The notes below the pieces were generated by a model. It ran no database searches and was not told the origin of the DNA. It was given only the letters and a program-made list of their open reading frames with translations. The position numbers were made by a program, and so were the translations under genes. A DNA stretch of 64,000 nt from contig NC_089981.1 of assembly GCF_036417845.1 (NCBI RefSeq), forward strand, positions 20,108,001 through 20,172,000. Direction: 5' to 3'. Numbering within the stretch: position 1 is the first letter of the stretch; each line of letters begins with the position of its first letter. Below are positions 60,311 to 64,000 of this stretch, piece after piece. Source of the stretch: Apteryx mantelli (Eukaryota > Chordata > Aves > Apterygiformes > Apterygidae).

Positions 60311-62109
60311 AGGGAGTTTGAAGAGCCCAACACACTTAGCTGGTGTTTGGTAAACTGATACCCGTTAGCAAGATAACTCGTTCCACCTTTTTTTTTTCCT
60401 TTTGAGTTTCAAGTCGTTACCGTTATTATGTATGGCTAGAAAAATCACACTCGAAAACCAAAGTGTGCATCCAGATTTCCATTCCTCAGCTCCTGAGAAC
60501 GCTCCGATAAACCGTCTTACTGCGGAGAGCAGCGTACGGTCCGATTCCTCTTGGCAGAGATACCAGGCCGCGGGGAGAAGGAATACAGCCTCAACGGAAA
60601 AGCTGAAAAAAACAGGAACCCAAAAAGTTCGAGATACTCACCCGGGGATTCGCTCTGTCCCTCCCAGACTAAGGCAAGAGGCTGCTGATGCAGCATCCTG
60701 CAGACGCCACGGCCGGGTAGTTTTTGAGCGGTAGCTTTTTTTTTTTCTAAAGGCGATATGCAAAGCTCCTACGCAGTTGGTTACCTCGGTCGGCTGAGAC
60801 TCGTTTTCATCAGAGACAGCTTGGCTGGCTCTTCTTTTTGTCGGCCTCACGTCAATCCGTTAATTTTGTCTCGATGAAAACATTTCCCTCCCTTCTCAAG
60901 AAAGAGATCTCAGCGAGAGTTTGAGTAACATCTGCTGCTGCCGATCCTATTAGATGTGGATGAAAAAAATCCTCTCTCCAAGGATGTGTCTAGATGGAAA
61001 ATTGATCGGCATAACTTCCCAAACTAACTGCTCTGCCGCAGTTAACCTGTACTCTCTGCTATGAAACGATTTCACAGTTATTCTTAAATAAAGTCAATAT
61101 TATTTCAAACTAGAGCGCCTTGCCGTGGGAGGTTAGTCGCAGGGTAGCTATCTTGATTTATGTCTCCTGCGTCGCTGAGGCGTGGGGTTGTTCAAAACGT
61201 CGTGGTTCATCTATCGCGCTGAAGCGCGGCCCGGCTCGGAACGCAGCTCGGCTGTTTGCAGCATTTGGCCTCGCGTCTTACGACACGAAATTTTATAACA
61301 GGAAGTTTTACAGCTTCAGATGCTCGTTGATACTGGAGCTCACGTCTTCATCACCGAGGGTGGGAGTAAATCACTGAGAGGTCTAAAATAACCCCCCCAC
61401 CCCCCCATAGGCGGGGTGTTGCTTGCAGATAGGATGCGTCTCGAGCGACGGGCCTTATCTCAGCTTAGCAGCAGCAGAGCAGCGCAAGCGATGCCTCCGC
61501 CTGGCTTTGGGGTAGCTCTCGGTTCTGCGTCCGTAGCGAGACGCGAGCCTTGGCGCGCCGGCTTGCTGGAAGAGGGCTTAGCTCCGCGCCGCTCTCCCAA
61601 AGCCCGCGCGAGGCCCGAGTTGCTCCTCGGTCCCTTGGCGCCGTTTCGACGTCTGCCAGCTGCTGTTGTAATGCCGGGAGGTTTCACCGCTAAAAAAGCA
61701 AAGCAATAAGAGTCACCGGCTCTTCCAGCCGGGCACAGGTAGAAGTACCGCGGATAACCGCGGTATCCACAGGTTTGTCTTCCCAAATGGGCCCGAGCAG
61801 AGAAACCGGTGATGGTTTCTCTGCCGTCAGGCAGATTTTCAAGCAAAACAGGCCTCGTGGTGCTGGTCCAGGGCACCATCGCACCTGCCTTTGGGGGTCT
61901 GTTGGCCAAAACCGGGGGTTGCCGCGAGACACCCCGCTCCCGGCACACGTGCTGCCGTCACCTATCAGCACCCGCGACCCGCAAAAAACCCAACCCCGAG
62001 CGACACAAACCCCAGAGGAAGCGAGGGGGGGAAGCGGAACTGAAAGCGCGTGCGCAGCCCGGTCCCCGCTGTGGGCACCTTCCCCGCGCCACCGCCCTGC
62101 TCATCTGCA
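60311..62109. other. Intergenic and LPXN 5' flank
   Basis: Nothing recognisable between the Gag-like fossil and LPXN. AT-richer in 60750-61100. From about 61950 it becomes GC-rich and should hold the LPXN promoter and 5'UTR; the segment 62040-62109 leads into the start codon. No TATA box is seen. Confidence 0.5.
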
Positions 62110-63813
62110 ATGGAGGATTTGGGTAAGTGAAGCTCATCTCGGGGGGCAGCCGGGGGGTCCAGGTGGTCACAGTCACCAAAAGCAACATCGCAAAGAGCAC
62201 CCGGAGGTGGGAAATGAGCTCCGGGAGAGCCAAGGCTGGTGGCAGGGGCCAGCAGCAGCCCCCGGGACAGCAAGCGATGAGGCAGGTCAGCCACACGGTG
62301 CCCAGTGGGAGCACAAGGAGATGGGCTGGAGGCAGCACCCCCACAACACAACCCAAGCAGAGCCTAAAAGCCCCCAGGCTGAGTTTAAATAGGGCTCTGG
62401 GGTGGGTGGGGGGGGTGTGGGCCCAGCTGGGGCTGCTCAGGGCCATCAGGACCCCAACCCAACTCTCTCCCCGCAGACGCTTTGCTGGCCGAACTGGAGC
62501 AAAGCTCCGCCGGACAGGATGCGGCCCCCGCCGAGGCCCGAGTCCACCCCGGCCCGCCGCCGCTCGCCTCGGCGGCTCCCAAGGTAACGCCGCGGGCTGA
62601 GGCTTCGCGCCGCTGGTGTCGCGGTCGCGGGGGCGCCCAGCGGCCCCCCCCTGCAGCCGGAGGGGCCGCGGCGGCGGGGAAAAGCGTCAAACGCCCGGGT
62701 TCGGCCTTGCAGGCGCCGCCGGCGTCTCGGGCGCAGCCTGCCGGGACCGATCTGGTCACCGTCTACAGGTAAGTGTGGCCGTGGCGAGGTGGGGGGGGCA
62801 AAAGCCCCTTCCTCGGCTTGCTGGGGCACCCCTGCATTGCCCCCCCCAACCCGAGTCCTTTGGCAAGCCGGGGTTGGGTTTGGGGGTGGTTGCATCCGTC
62901 ATGCCCGTGGCGCTGCTGGGGAAAGGGGGGGGGGGTCCCCGAAAACGCGCCGCCGCCCCCCCCCCCACCATGCTGAGGGTCCGGGGCACTGGGCCGTGCC
63001 CTCATCTCGCCCAGCAGCCCCGTGCCGCCGCCGCAACCGCTGCGGCCCTCGCCGGCCCCCACGGCGGCCGCCCGGCACCTGGACGAGCTGCTGGCCGACC
63101 TGGGCCAGATGCAGAGCGAGGTGAGTTTGGCTCCGGCAGGATGGGGACGAGGGGGGAGGGGGGCAGTTTTCCCCAGGGAGCCCGGCGTCACCGCGCCCGT
63201 CCCTTCCCGGCAGCTGTCAGCCACGGGGCGAGGAGCCGGGGCGGCGGGGGCGGCGGCGGCGGGGGGCGACCCCTCGCTGGACCACATGCTGGGCGGCCTC
63301 GCGCGGGACCTGCAGGAGCTGGGCATCACGGCGGCCCCCAAGGGCGCCTGCGCCGCCTGCCGCAAGCCCATCGCCGGCAAGGTGAGCCGTCATCGTTCCC
63401 CCCCCCCGCCATAGCCCACTCGGCACCGCCGCCCCGGCCTTGTCCCCCAACGTCGCCTTGCCCCCCAACCTCCCCCAGGTGCTGACAGCGCTGGGCAGAG
63501 CGTGGCACCCCGAGCACTTTGCCTGCGCCCGCTGCGGGCAGGAGCTGGGCGGGCGGCCCTTCTTCGAGCGGGGCGGGCAGGCGTACTGCGAGGAAGACTA
63601 CCACCAGGCCTTCTCGCCCCGCTGCGCCTACTGCGCGGCGCCCATCCGCCAGGTGAGGCGGCCCCCCCGGCGCCGGATCCTCCCCCCCAAAACCGCTGAC
63701 CACCCTGCGCTCAGCTGGCCTCTCCCGGCAGAAAGTCCTCACGGCCCTGGACCAGACCTGGCACCCCGAGCACTTCTTCTGCGCCCACTGCGGGAAGGTG
63801 TTTGGAGATGATG
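62110..63813 (+). CDS. LPXN: Leupaxin, N-terminal part (runs off window)
   Basis: Paxillin-family adaptor of focal adhesions and podosomes in blood cells; binds PYK2 and related kinases. Coding exons seen: 62110-62122, 62477-62583, 62713-62768, 63015-63120, 63214-63381, 63479-63652, 63732-63813, all GT-AG and in phase, giving about 235 residues of an expected 390. LD motifs: [13 protein letters not shown] at the start, [14 protein letters not shown] in exon 4 and [17 protein letters not shown] in exon 5. LIM1 begins at [11 protein letters not shown] and continues through exon 6 ([27 protein letters not shown]); LIM2 starts in exon 7 ([11 protein letters not shown]) and continues beyond the window. 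Exon 4 has a tandem CAGCAG acceptor. The introns are very short except the first, which carries a dispersed repeat. Human LPXN is likewise head-to-head with ZFP91. Confidence 0.95.
62150..62460 (+). repeat. Unclassified dispersed repeat, copy C, in LPXN intron 1
   Basis: Third copy of the repeat at 6960-7325 and 17060-17350, same orientation. Shared anchors include GGCTGGAGGCAGCACCCCCA with ACAACACA (near 62318; copy A has GGCTGGAGACAAGCACACCT), GGCTGAGTTTAAATAGGGCT (62378) and GGGCTGCTCAGGGCCATCAG (near 62430). It fills most of the intron and ends within about 20 bases of the exon 2 acceptor. Confidence 0.6.
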
Positions 63814-63839
63814 GTGCGAACTGGCTGGGGGGGGGGGGA

Positions 63840-64000
63840 GCCCCGATTTTCTTCTCCTGCCCCTATCACCCCCAATCCTGGCCACCCCCTGTTGTCCTGA
63901 TCCTGGGCACCCCCATGGGCCCCCATCCCACACATCCCCATCACCCCTCATCCCGGCCACTCCATTGCCCCCATCCCAGGCACCCCCATCGCCCCCACAT
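63840..64000. repeat. C-rich minisatellite-like stretch in LPXN intron 7
   Basis: Loose tandem array of CACCCCCATCC/CATCCCGGCCACTCC-type units reaching the window end. The unit is about 15-30 bases and imperfect. Confidence 0.6.

Overview
The window is nuclear DNA of a bird. It carries CR1 LINE fragments of avian type. Its gene order (olfactory receptors, MPEG1, DTX4, CNTF, ZFP91, LPXN) matches the block I know from human 11q12, read in the opposite direction. Coding exons and promoters are very GC-rich, as expected of a gene-dense bird chromosome. Species cannot be told from sequence alone. Gene names rest on recalled family sequences; no search was run.

Layout. 0-10.2 kb: olfactory-receptor territory with one intact class II receptor (622-1557, minus), two CR1 fragments, and a broken second receptor (9261-10201, plus). 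10.2-20.4 kb: gene-poor, with microsatellites, an older CR1 remnant, a copy of an unclassified dispersed repeat, and an AT-rich homeodomain-motif cluster. 20.46-22.59 kb: MPEG1 (perforin-2), one intact coding exon, plus. 23.3-30.4 kb: DTX4 in nine coding exons, minus, tail-to-tail with MPEG1. 34.56-35.30 kb: CNTF, two exons, minus. 36.5-57.2 kb: ZFP91 in eleven coding exons, minus, with a long 3'UTR and a roughly 10-kb second intron. 57.2-58.4 kb: a CpG-rich promoter region with NRF1-, ETS-, YY1- and ZNF143-like motifs. 58.4-60.3 kb: a broken LAP2alpha/DIRS-Gag-like fossil. 62.1-64.0 kb: LPXN (leupaxin), plus, seven coding exons visible, continuing past the right edge.

The host genes do not form a single pathway. 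MPEG1 is a phagocyte pore-former, DTX4 a Deltex-type ubiquitin ligase tied to Notch, CNTF a neurotrophic cytokine, ZFP91 a zinc-finger ubiquitin ligase, and LPXN a LIM adhesion adaptor of haematopoietic cells. All five appear intact at the level of reading frames and splice sites, except that LPXN is cut by the window end. Splice phases were checked exon by exon, and the DTX4, CNTF and ZFP91 totals are whole numbers of codons (608, 199 and 555 residues).

I found no convincing new biological system. The items most worth a second look are the Gag-like fossil just downstream of a promoter-like motif cluster, a three-copy unclassified repeat (one copy in LPXN intron 1), and the lack of the GLYAT/FAM111 genes that lie between CNTF and DTX4 in human.
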